Below the pieces are notes generated by a model. That model ran no database searches. It saw only the letters and a list, made by a program, of their open reading frames with translations, and had not been told where the DNA came from. From the NCBI GenBank assembly GCA_947443815.1, contig CANEXR010000117.1, positions 1 through 8,047 of the forward strand: DNA of 8,047 nucleotides, written 5' to 3'. Each line of letters opens with the position of its first letter. The stretch's first letter is position 1. A program made the position numbers and the translations under genes. This document shows positions 1 through 5,408 of the stretch, piece by piece. This DNA comes from Flavobacteriaceae bacterium (GTDB lineage Bacteria; Bacteroidota; Bacteroidia; Flavobacteriales; Flavobacteriaceae).

Positions 1-1049
1 ATAGCATCACCAACGAAAGTTATGAAGGCCTTTTGTACATTCCTAAAGTCAACACTACAAAAGCATTAGAAAACAAAATTCAATTCATCTCAAACGATAG
101 TCCCAGTATTTCATTCATAGAAAATATTCAACAAAACATAGCCAAAAAACTAACAAAAGCCAATTTCGAAAAAGCCCACTTAGATACTTTAGCCATTCAA
201 AACGCCGAAGCTAAAGTCAATATAAACCTAACCAAAGCCTCCGGAGAACAAAGCCTAAAAGGTCTTAACGAAATTAAAATAGCAATTGGAGGCGCCTTTG
301 GATACCTCATTATGATGTTCATCATTATATACGGTAACATGGTAATGCGCAGCGTAATTGAAGAAAAAACCAGCCGTATTGTAGAGATTATTATCTCCTC
401 CGTAAAACCATTTCAATTAATGATGGGCAAAATCATAGGAACCTCATTAGCCGGAATCCTTCAATTTTTTATTTGGGCTCTAATCGGTTTGGGATTAATG
501 TTCGCAGTATCCATATTCTTTGGTGTCAACATAGGCCCAACAACCAAAATTCCACCTGAAATGATGCACGCCGCCCAACAAGAATTTTCCGGGATGGCAC
601 AATTGTATCTCAACGAAATTTGGAACCTCCCCATAGCCACAATCCTCATCAGTTTTGTACTGTACTTCATAGGAGGTTATTTTCTATACAGCTCTTTTTA
701 CGCAGCAATTGGAGCCGCAGTCGATAGCGAAACCGACTCCCAACAATTTCTTTTACCCATCATCATGCCATTGGTTCTAGGTGTTTACATCGGATTTTTC
801 ACAGTCATAAACGACCCACACGGCACCATAGCAATAGTTTTTTCCATGATTCCGCTTACTTCGCCTATAGTTATGTTGATGCGAATTCCGTTTGGCGTAC
901 CTTTGTGGCAAATCGCCATTTCAATTGCCATTCTTTTTTCAACATTCTTATTCGTCGTCTGGTTCGCAGCCAAAATATACCGCGTAGGAATTCTAATGTA
1001 CGGAAAAAAACCAAGTTGGAAAGAATTATACAAATGGTTAAAATATTAA
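1..1049 (+). CDS. ABC-2 / NatB-type exporter permease (C-terminal part)
   Basis: Membrane subunit of an ABC exporter, resembling the sodium-efflux permease NatB (COG1668 type). The frame is open from base 3 with no stop, so the gene begins left of the window; the TTG at 33 is an internal Leu codon, not a start. What is visible is the end of an extracytoplasmic domain followed by about six hydrophobic segments, roughly at residues 85-105, 133-160, 201-222, 240-262, 266-285 and 293-315 counted from the TTG. After the first segment comes the family signature YGNMVMRSVIEEKTSRIVEI followed by SSVKPFQLMMGK, the conserved cytoplasmic loop of these permeases. The C-terminus (GILMYGKKPSWKELYKWLKY) looks complete. 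The ATP-binding partner is expected just upstream, outside the window. The exported substrate cannot be read from the sequence. Confidence 0.9.
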   Translation, partial: SITNESYEGLLYIPKVNTTKALENKIQFISNDSPSISFIENIQQNIAKKLTKANFEKAHLDTLAIQNAEAKVNINLTKASGEQSLKGLNEIKIAIGGAFGYLIMMFIIIYGNMVMRSVIEEKTSRIVEIIISSVKPFQLMMGKIIGTSLAGILQFFIWALIGLGLMFAVSIFFGVNIGPTTKIPPEMMHAAQQEFSGMAQLYLNEIWNLPIATILISFVLYFIGGYFLYSSFYAAIGAAVDSETDSQQFLLPIIMPLVLGVYIGFFTVINDPHGTIAIVFSMIPLTSPIVMLMRIPFGVPLWQIAISIAILFSTFLFVVWFAAKIYRVGILMYGKKPSWKELYKWLKY

Positions 1050-1058
1050 AAATAATTA

Positions 1059-1136
1059 GGAGCTAATCCCGCTATCCGTTACAATCTTATGGAGCCGAAC
1101 TCCGGCACCATAAGGATTTTCACTACTATCGGGGCT
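1059..1136 (+). repeat. Imperfect hairpin element in the permease-regulator gap (flavobacterial intergenic repeat type)
   Basis: This 78-bp stretch lies 9 bp after the permease stop and folds on itself. The outer arms are AGC (1061-1063) plus CCCG (1068-1071), pairing with CGGG plus GCT (1130-1136). A middle stem pairs 1083-1092 (AATCTTATGG) with 1108-1118 (CCATAAGGATT), leaving one bulged G. An inner GCCG/CGGC stem (1094-1097 with 1103-1106) has a 5-nt loop. Between the outer and middle stems lie unpaired stretches (about 1072-1082 and 1119-1129). From memory, similar elements (GGAGCTA..CCCGCT.TCCG ... AAGGAT ... ATCGGGGCTA with a variable central stem) occur many times in Flavobacterium genomes; this was not searched. 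There is no T-tract ending directly on the hairpin, so it is not a simple terminator. Its function is unknown. Confidence 0.6.
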
Positions 1137-1202
1137 AAAAAAAGGGCTGACCATTAACATATCGGTTTTGCAATTTACCCTAACCTAAAAAAGAAAATAA
1201 TT

Positions 1203-2366
1203 ATGAGCAAAATATTAATTATAGAAGACGAACCAGCTATTCGAAGAGTATTAACTAAAATACTTTCCGAAGAAAACACCGCCTATATCGTAGAAGAAGC
1301 CGAAGATGGAGTCTCAGGTTACGAAAAAATAAAAAACACCGATTATGACTTGGTTTTGTGTGACATCAAAATGCCCAAAATGGACGGTGTCGAACTCCTA
1401 GAAGCCGTCAAAAAAATAAAACCCGAAATCCCAATGGTCATGATTTCTGGCCATGGCGATATGGAAACCGCAATCAATACCATGCGTTTGGGTGCTTTCG
1501 ATTACATCTCAAAACCACCAGATTTAAATCGATTACTCAATACCGTTCGCAACGCTTTAGACAAAAAACAACTCGTAGTAGAAAATAAAATTCTTAAGAA
1601 AAAAGTTAGTAAGAACTACGAAATGATTGGCGATAGCGAAGCTATTAATCACATCAAACTAATGATTGATAAAGTAGCTCAAACCGAAGCCAGAGTTTTA
1701 ATAACAGGACCCAACGGAACCGGAAAAGAATTGGTTGCCCATCAATTGCATGAAAAAAGCGAAAGAGCCAACTTCCCTTTAATCGAAGTAAATTGCGCTG
1801 CTATTCCATCAGAATTGATAGAAAGTGAATTATTTGGTCACGTAAAAGGCGCTTTTACATCAGCAGTGAAAGACCGCGCTGGAAAATTCGAAGCCGCTGA
1901 TAAAGGAACCATTTTCTTAGACGAAATTGGTGATATGAGTCTTTCGGCACAAGCCAAAGTATTACGCGCTTTACAAGAAAGTATGATCACGCGCGTAGGA
2001 GCAGATAAAGATATAAAAGTAGATGTACGCGTAGTTGCAGCAACGAATAAAGATTTGAAAACGGAAATTGCCGAAGGACGTTTCCGAGAAGATTTATACC
2101 ATCGTTTGGCTGTAATTCTAATCAAAGTTCCTGCTTTGAATGACAGGCGTGATGATATTCCGATGCTGATTACCCATTTTGCTGATAAAATAGCCTCCGA
2201 ACAAGGAAATATAGTGAAGAAATTCTCCACAGAAGCCATTACACTTTTGCAAGAATACGATTGGACAGGAAATATCCGCGAATTACGAAATGTAGTAGAA
2301 CGATTGATTATCCTTGGAGGCAACGAAATTTCTGAAAATGATGTGAAGCTATTTGCATCAAAATAA
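1203..2366 (+). CDS. Sigma-54-dependent response regulator (NtrC type) lacking the DNA-binding HTH
   Basis: Cytoplasmic two-component regulator that would activate sigma-54 RNA polymerase by ATP hydrolysis. The N-terminal receiver domain (about residues 1-120) has the acidic pair E8/D9, phosphoacceptor D54 (in VLCDIKMP), S82 and K104. The AAA+ domain (about 140-372) has Walker A GPNGTGKE at 169-176, the sigma-54 contact loop GAFTSA at 216-221, Walker B FLDE at 238-241, the RFREDLYHRL arginine-finger region (293-302) and the sensor II motif GNIRELRN (356-363). The protein stops at residue 387, about 15 residues after the AAA+ domain, where NtrC-family members normally have a Fis-type HTH of some 50-80 residues. 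The bases after the stop encode no HTH in any frame, so a recent frameshift is not evident. No cognate histidine kinase is in the window. The ATG at 1203 is the natural start because it leads directly into the receiver beta strand. Confidence 0.93.
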   Translation: MSKILIIEDEPAIRRVLTKILSEENTAYIVEEAEDGVSGYEKIKNTDYDLVLCDIKMPKMDGVELLEAVKKIKPEIPMVMISGHGDMETAINTMRLGAFDYISKPPDLNRLLNTVRNALDKKQLVVENKILKKKVSKNYEMIGDSEAINHIKLMIDKVAQTEARVLITGPNGTGKELVAHQLHEKSERANFPLIEVNCAAIPSELIESELFGHVKGAFTSAVKDRAGKFEAADKGTIFLDEIGDMSLSAQAKVLRALQESMITRVGADKDIKVDVRVVAATNKDLKTEIAEGRFREDLYHRLAVILIKVPALNDRRDDIPMLITHFADKIASEQGNIVKKFSTEAITLLQEYDWTGNIRELRNVVERLIILGGNEISENDVKLFASK

Positions 2367-2454
2367 TTAAATAATTCATTGATGAAATAATTTAAAAAGC
2401 AACATAACATTCCTGTGTTTTTTTTGAATATTTAAATCTTTCAATCTAAAATAA

Positions 2455-3162
2455 ATGAAACTTAAAAAAATAAACGAGAACCTACAACAAGCCTTAATCG
2501 AAAACGGATTGACTGTAGCAAATGCTATCCAACAAGAAACTTTTTCTACCTTAAAAAGTGGTGCCGACTGTATTATTATTGCACCAAAAGGAAGTGGAAA
2601 ATCGACAACAATTGTGCTGAATGTTATCCAGAGATTGGCAGGCGAAACGGAAGAATCTCCTAGAGCAATGATTATTGTTGAAGACAAAACTAAAGTGCTA
2701 GAAATGGTTGCTCTTTTTGAAAAATACGGAAAAAATTCTAATTTAGAAATTTATGGCGTACATGACAAAGGCGATTTAGAATACGATAAAAATTATATTT
2801 CAACAGGAATTGATGTTTTAATTGGCACTCCAAATAAATTGAGTGAAATGTTTACAACAGCCGGTTATAATGTTAATCGATTGAAGATGTTTATTCTAGA
2901 TGATGCAGATCCAATTTTGAAATTGCGTCATGAAACAAAAATCATGCGTATTTCGAATAGTATTGTACGCACCCAACGTATTATTTTTACAGAACAACTT
3001 ACGGAACGTGTAGAAATTTTAGCAGAAAAAATGTTGCTAGAACCGTATGAATTTGATTTTGACGAATTCGATGAAGATTTTGAAGAAGAAGAAAATGTAG
3101 AACCCGAAGCAGATGATGATTTTGAAGAGCAAGAAGGGGATGAAGAAAATGGTAATAATTAA
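2455..3162 (+). CDS. DEAD-box helicase-like protein with a single RecA domain and acidic tail
   Basis: Related to the N-terminal half of DEAD-box RNA helicases. Visible motifs are a Q-motif-like stretch around residues 18-33 (NGLTVANAIQQETF), Walker A APKGSGKST (43-51), motif Ib-like GTPNKL (124-129) and motif II DDAD (149-152) in place of DEAD. The motif III position reads FTEQ (178-181) rather than SAT. The protein is only 235 residues long: the second RecA domain with motifs IV-VI is absent, and from about residue 199 the chain is almost entirely Asp/Glu with a few Phe. Such a protein could bind ATP and perhaps RNA, but should not unwind RNA as a classical helicase does. The DUF2007 gene begins 14 bp after its stop, suggesting co-transcription. 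No strong promoter box was found upstream. It could be a regulator or adaptor rather than an enzyme; the role is unknown. Confidence 0.8.
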   Translation: MKLKKINENLQQALIENGLTVANAIQQETFSTLKSGADCIIIAPKGSGKSTTIVLNVIQRLAGETEESPRAMIIVEDKTKVLEMVALFEKYGKNSNLEIYGVHDKGDLEYDKNYISTGIDVLIGTPNKLSEMFTTAGYNVNRLKMFILDDADPILKLRHETKIMRISNSIVRTQRIIFTEQLTERVEILAEKMLLEPYEFDFDEFDEDFEEEENVEPEADDDFEEQEGDEENGNN

Positions 3163-3176
3163 TAAAAAAGAATAAG

Positions 3177-3395
3177 ATGGGATTAATGAAAATATTTTCG
3201 GGGAGTGAGATTTTAGCTTTGGCATTACAAGAAAAAATAGAAGCAGTGGGAGTAGATACTGTTCTGAAAAATAATGTGCAATCGGCTAGATTGGCAGGAT
3301 TTGGAAATTCAGGATTAGCGGTTGAACTGTTCATTCAAGAAACGGAATTTGCAAAAGCAAATCCAGTCATTGAAGAATTTAGAATGACTATTTAA
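3177..3395 (+). CDS. DUF2007 family small protein
   Basis: A 72-residue soluble protein with the look of the DUF2007 family (putative signal-transducing protein of the PII-like ferredoxin-fold type). The N-terminus MKIFSGSEILALALQEKIEAVGVDTVLKNN gives a beta strand, then a helix, then a second strand, and VELFIQETEFAKANPVIEEF gives a further strand and helix, the order expected of the family. No catalytic residues or membrane segments are seen. It follows the half-helicase gene by 14 bp on the same strand and is probably in its operon. The first ATG is at 3177; the ATG at 3186 (MKIFSG) fits the family N-terminus slightly better and is a reasonable alternative start. The biochemical function of the family is not established. 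Confidence 0.75.
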   Translation: MGLMKIFSGSEILALALQEKIEAVGVDTVLKNNVQSARLAGFGNSGLAVELFIQETEFAKANPVIEEFRMTI

Positions 3396-3400
3396 ATTGG

Positions 3401-3408
3401 TATATTTG
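3401..3408 (+). promoter_or_regulatory. Bacteroidota -7 box (TATATTTG) of the toxin-antitoxin operon, with overlapping inverted repeat
   Basis: TATATTTG matches the Bacteroidota -7 consensus TAnnTTTG exactly and lies 21 bp before the antitoxin ATG. A TTTA at 3378-3381, 19 bp upstream, could serve as a weak -33 element. The box is overlapped by an inverted repeat, TATTTG (3403-3408) and CAAATA (3414-3419), separated by 5 bp. That is the usual position for an operator through which a toxin-antitoxin complex represses its own operon. The box is read directly; the regulatory role is inferred. Confidence 0.6.
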
Positions 3409-3429
3409 TTATTCAAATAATTCTGTAAG

Positions 3430-3675
3430 ATGAACATAGCGGCAAAGAAAATAGAATTGATAGATTGGTTGCTTCATATTAATGATGAAGGTAAACTAAA
3501 AAAAATAATAGCGCTTAAATCTGTTTTAGACAAAGAAGTTGTTACTCATACTATTAGTGGATATCCAGTTGACAAAGAAGAATACATCAATATGGTTAAA
3601 GAAGCTGACGAACGAATTTCATCAGGAAAATATACAACTATTGAAGACTTAGAAAAAGAAATAGAGAAGTGGTAA
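3430..3675 (+). CDS. Antitoxin of a RelE/ParE-type toxin-antitoxin pair
   Basis: An 81-residue soluble protein, one base upstream of a RelE/ParE-like toxin gene, expected to bind and neutralise that toxin. The N-terminal helix (MNIAAKKIELIDWLLHINDEGKLKKIIALK) and the C-terminal segment with EEYINMVKEADERISSGK and TTIEDLEKEIEKW are the two blocks commonly seen in Bacteroidota antitoxins of this class; the second block is probably the toxin-binding helix. There is no recognisable ribbon-helix-helix or HTH motif, so DNA binding is uncertain. The gene has its own -7 box just upstream (3401-3408). Identification rests on sequence pattern plus gene order; the antitoxin alone would be hard to name. 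Confidence 0.75.
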   Translation: MNIAAKKIELIDWLLHINDEGKLKKIIALKSVLDKEVVTHTISGYPVDKEEYINMVKEADERISSGKYTTIEDLEKEIEKW

Positions 3676-3676
3676 T

Positions 3677-3982
3677 ATGGAAAAGCCAATTGCCATAATT
3701 TGGGATAATCAAGCCAAAGCCGATTTGAAATTAATATTTGAATTTATAAAGTTAAAATCTCCTCAAGGAGCAAAAAATGTTGTTAGAGATATAGTGTCCC
3801 AAAGTAAAAATATTCATTTTGTTGCGCAATTTCAAGCGGATGAGTTTTTAGGAGAACCTTACAGAAGAATGATTGTTCGAGATTATAAAATCATTTATAA
3901 AATTCATTCTGAAAGGGAAATACGTATTCTTCAAATTTTTGACACAAGACAAAAACAAAGTAAATTAAAAAATAATTTGTGA
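3677..3982 (+). CDS. RelE/ParE superfamily toxin
   Basis: A 101-residue protein with the RelE/ParE toxin pattern: an N-terminal strand and helix (IIWDNQAKADLKLIFEFIK) and the conserved C-terminal block PYRRMIVRDYKIIYKI ... IRILQIFDTRQ, with R64, R68, Y70, Y74 and the FDTRQ end at 88-92. Family members either cleave mRNA on the ribosome (RelE) or poison DNA gyrase (ParE). The ending FDTRQ is common in ParE-like members, but the target cannot be decided from sequence. Its ATG starts one base after the antitoxin stop, the tight coupling expected of such operons. The frame is intact, and the key basic and aromatic residues are present, so it is probably functional. Confidence 0.85.
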   Translation: MEKPIAIIWDNQAKADLKLIFEFIKLKSPQGAKNVVRDIVSQSKNIHFVAQFQADEFLGEPYRRMIVRDYKIIYKIHSEREIRILQIFDTRQKQSKLKNNL

Positions 3983-4021
3983 ATTTTTCGGTATTATAAA
4001 TACTGGATTTAAAAAATAAAA

Positions 4022-4819
4022 ATGAAATACAAAATGTTAGTTTTGGACATGGACGACACTTTGTTAACGGATGATCACAAAATTTCAAACGAGAACAAAG
4101 AAATGCTGTTTAAAGCACAAGAGTTGGGTGTATATATTGTTTTGGCTTCGGGCAGACCAACACCAGCAATGATAGCGTATGCCAAAGAATTACAATTGCA
4201 TGATTCCTATATGATATCTTATAATGGTGCAGTTATTACTGATTTGAAAGCAGATAAAATCATCTTTGAACAAACACTTTCACAGCAGCAAATACATGAA
4301 TTATATGATTATAGCCTGAAAAGTAAAACACATATTATTACTTATATCAACGGTAAAATTGTGAGTGAAACCGATTCCGAATACATTGAAGTAGAGCGGT
4401 CTATTACTGGATTAGTTCATAATAAGGTGCCTAGTTTTAAAGATGAGGTTCAATCTTCGGCCATAAAATGTATTTTATTGGAAGAACCGAGTTACTTGAA
4501 GGAAGTTGAAATTGATTTGAAAGCAGCAATGCCTCATCTTAGTGTCTGTATGTCGAAACCATTCTTTTTAGAAGTAGCTCAAAACGGAATTGATAAAGGC
4601 GCTAGTATCAAATTTTTAGCCGAAAAACTGAACATTCTTCAAAGTGAAATCATAGCTGTTGGCAATGCTGGGAATGATTTGACCATGATTGAATATGCTG
4701 GTTTAGGCGTTTGGGTAGATAATGTTGACCCTGAATTAAGAGATAAAGGAGATGTTATTGTAGCCTCAAATAATAATCATGGTGTTGCTGAAGTCGTGCG
4801 AAGATTTATTTTGAACTAG
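4022..4819 (+). CDS. Cof-type HAD-IIB family hydrolase
   Basis: Soluble HAD-superfamily phosphatase of the Cof/YidA subfamily, which usually dephosphorylates sugar phosphates, flavin precursors or similar small metabolites; the substrate cannot be predicted. Motif I is LDMDDTLL with nucleophile D9 and acid/base D11, motif II is LASGRP with S43, motif III is K192 in GIDKGASI, and motif IV is VGNAGNDLTMIEYAG (213-227). The C2-type cap lies between motifs II and III (about residues 80-185). The 265-residue length is normal for the family. Motif IV has N215 where GDxxND enzymes carry the metal-binding Asp. The ATG at 4022 leads straight into the first beta strand. It is 39 bp after the toxin gene on the same strand, with no clear promoter between, so read-through from the toxin-antitoxin operon is possible. 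Confidence 0.92.
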   Translation: MKYKMLVLDMDDTLLTDDHKISNENKEMLFKAQELGVYIVLASGRPTPAMIAYAKELQLHDSYMISYNGAVITDLKADKIIFEQTLSQQQIHELYDYSLKSKTHIITYINGKIVSETDSEYIEVERSITGLVHNKVPSFKDEVQSSAIKCILLEEPSYLKEVEIDLKAAMPHLSVCMSKPFFLEVAQNGIDKGASIKFLAEKLNILQSEIIAVGNAGNDLTMIEYAGLGVWVDNVDPELRDKGDVIVASNNNHGVAEVVRRFILN

Positions 4820-4834
4820 ATTTTTTAAGTATGG

Positions 4835-4850
4835 CATATAAATTTATATG
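4835..4850. repeat. 16-bp perfect palindrome after the HAD gene
   Basis: CATATAAATTTATATG is its own reverse complement. It is enclosed by GTATG (4829-4833) and CATAC (4864-4868), which could extend a loose stem. A run of seven T begins at 4879, but it is not directly adjacent, so this is at best a weak terminator for the HAD gene; a protein-binding site or chance in AT-rich DNA are alternatives. Confidence 0.35.
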
Positions 4851-4885
4851 AAAGTCTGCAAAGCATACCAAGTAGGTCTTTTTTT

Positions 4886-5141
4886 GCCACAGATTAAAAA
4901 ATTTACACAGATTTCATTCCTAATTATTAAAGAAATTCTTCTAAATCTAATCGGTTACGATTTAAATGGTTTGGTATTAGTGACGGATAGTCATATAAAT
5001 TTAATTAGAAAATGAGATAAATATTCTATTTGTCGATTAGTAAAATATCCGATGATTTGTTAATAGTTCAATACACGGAATAATCATAGTTCATTGCCAT
5101 TCCAAATAGCAATCAATTTAAAAATCTGAGAATCTGTGGCT
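4886..5141. repeat. MITE-like repeat unit 1 (256 bp)
   Basis: The left end GCCACAGATT (4886-4895), with CACAGATT repeated at 4906-4913, is inverted relative to the right end AATCTGAGAATCTGTGGCT (5123-5141). The interior has no coding frame. The last part of the unit (from 5073) is shared with unit 2 as a direct repeat. CACAGATT-type dispersed repeats are known from many Bacteroidota and other prokaryotes. No target-site duplication is obvious at the edges, so calling it a MITE is inference. Confidence 0.45.
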
Positions 5142-5143
5142 GA
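5073..5143 (+). repeat. 71-bp direct repeat, copy A
   Basis: Matches copy B at 5206-5276 over 71 positions with 7 mismatches and no gaps (about 90%), counted by eye. The first 21 bases (5073-5093) are identical in both copies, as are the 23 bases 5103-5125. The differences cluster in the last third, close to the inverted end. Confidence 0.85.
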
Positions 5144-5181
5144 ATAAACATTCAATAAGTTTAGCCACAGATTCACAGATT
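5123..5181. repeat. 19-bp inverted repeat at the junction of the two repeat units
   Basis: The left arm AATCTGAGAATCTGTGGCT (5123-5141) and right arm AGCCACAGATTCACAGATT (5163-5181) are complementary at 18 of 19 positions. The 21-nt loop contains a small TGAAT/ATTCA stem (5141-5145 with 5150-5154). The arms are the abutting right end of unit 1 and left end of unit 2. No T-tract follows, so a role as terminator is doubtful. Confidence 0.75.
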
Positions 5182-5274
5182 AAAATTGGATTATTGACCA
5201 CAAAAACACGGAATAATCATAGTTCAGTACCATTTCAAATAGCAATCAATTTAAAAATTAGTGAATCAGTGGCT
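5163..5274. repeat. MITE-like repeat unit 2 (112 bp)
   Basis: Starts AGCCACAGATTCACAGATT and ends AATTAGTGAATCAGTGGCT, imperfect terminal inverted repeats agreeing at 16 of 19 positions. It has the same ends and the same right-hand 71 bp as unit 1 but a much shorter interior, as expected if it is an internally deleted relative. It has no coding capacity and no clear target-site duplication. It ends about 80 bp before the mtaB -7 box. Confidence 0.5.
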
Positions 5275-5276
5275 GA
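5206..5276 (+). repeat. 71-bp direct repeat, copy B
   Basis: Second copy of the repeat at 5073-5143, with identical length and 7 substitutions. Copy B still ends in GTGGCTGA, but its preceding bases have drifted from the AATCTG..AATCTGTGGCT end form. Confidence 0.85.
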
Positions 5277-5356
5277 AAATCCCGATAATTTTATTTTTTC
5301 AAAAGCGAATATCTTGACAAAATTCGGCAATACTATTAATTATAAATTTTAGTTCG

Positions 5357-5364
5357 TAAATTTG
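5357..5364 (+). promoter_or_regulatory. Bacteroidota -7 box (TAAATTTG) of mtaB
   Basis: TAAATTTG fits TAnnTTTG exactly and lies 44 bp before the ATG at 5409, giving a leader of about 35-40 nt. No good -33 TTG is at the expected distance; a TTGACA at 5314-5319 is too far upstream for this box. Confidence 0.55.
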
Positions 5365-5408
5365 CGCACTCAATTTTTTGACAACGATTTCATTAATTGA
5401 GTTATCTT

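Larger units (their letters stand above)
4820..5396. other. Gene-free region of repeats upstream of mtaB
   Basis: No credible coding frame lies between the HAD gene and mtaB. The region holds a 16-bp palindrome, two consecutive repeat units with inverted ends, and a promoter box close to mtaB; each is listed separately. The stretch 4915-5072 inside the first unit is AT-rich with only short scattered inverted matches such as CTAATCG near 4947 and CGATTAG at 5034-5040. Nothing further is recognised there. Confidence 0.7.

Noticed and set aside
33..35. TTG as a possible start of the permease gene
   Set aside because: The frame stays open to the window edge and the upstream codons fit the protein family, so the gene is simply cut by the window.
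595..607. TGGCAC...TTGTA resembling a sigma-54 -24/-12 promoter
   Set aside because: Spacing between the two halves is 2 bp rather than about 5, and it lies inside the permease coding sequence.
1838..2410. 190-codon open frame on the minus strand, antisense to the response regulator
   Set aside because: It lies almost wholly inside a gene with clear catalytic motifs, and its translation shows no recognisable family; it is a shadow frame.
2406..2425. AACA/TGTT mini-hairpin followed by eight T as a terminator of the response regulator gene
   Set aside because: A 4-bp AT-rich stem is too weak to support a terminator call, although the T-run is real.
2999..3334. 111-codon minus-strand frame across the helicase tail and DUF2007 gene
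   Set aside because: Its Leu/Phe/His-rich translation is the complement of GAA/GAT-rich coding sequence, so it is a compositional artefact.
3988..4006. Short hairpin (GTATT-ATA-AATAC with G-U extensions) between toxin and HAD genes
   Set aside because: Small stem with a 3-nt loop and no T-tract after it; within chance for AT-rich DNA.
5073..5276. Possible CRISPR array
   Set aside because: Only two repeat copies, 71 bp long, imperfect, with a 62-bp spacer that itself contains repeat-end sequence; no cas genes.
5314..5346. TTGACA followed by TATAAA upstream of mtaB as an E. coli style sigma-70 promoter
   Set aside because: The spacer is 21 bp, too long, and Bacteroidota use a different -33/-7 pattern; the TAAATTTG box closer to the gene is a better candidate.
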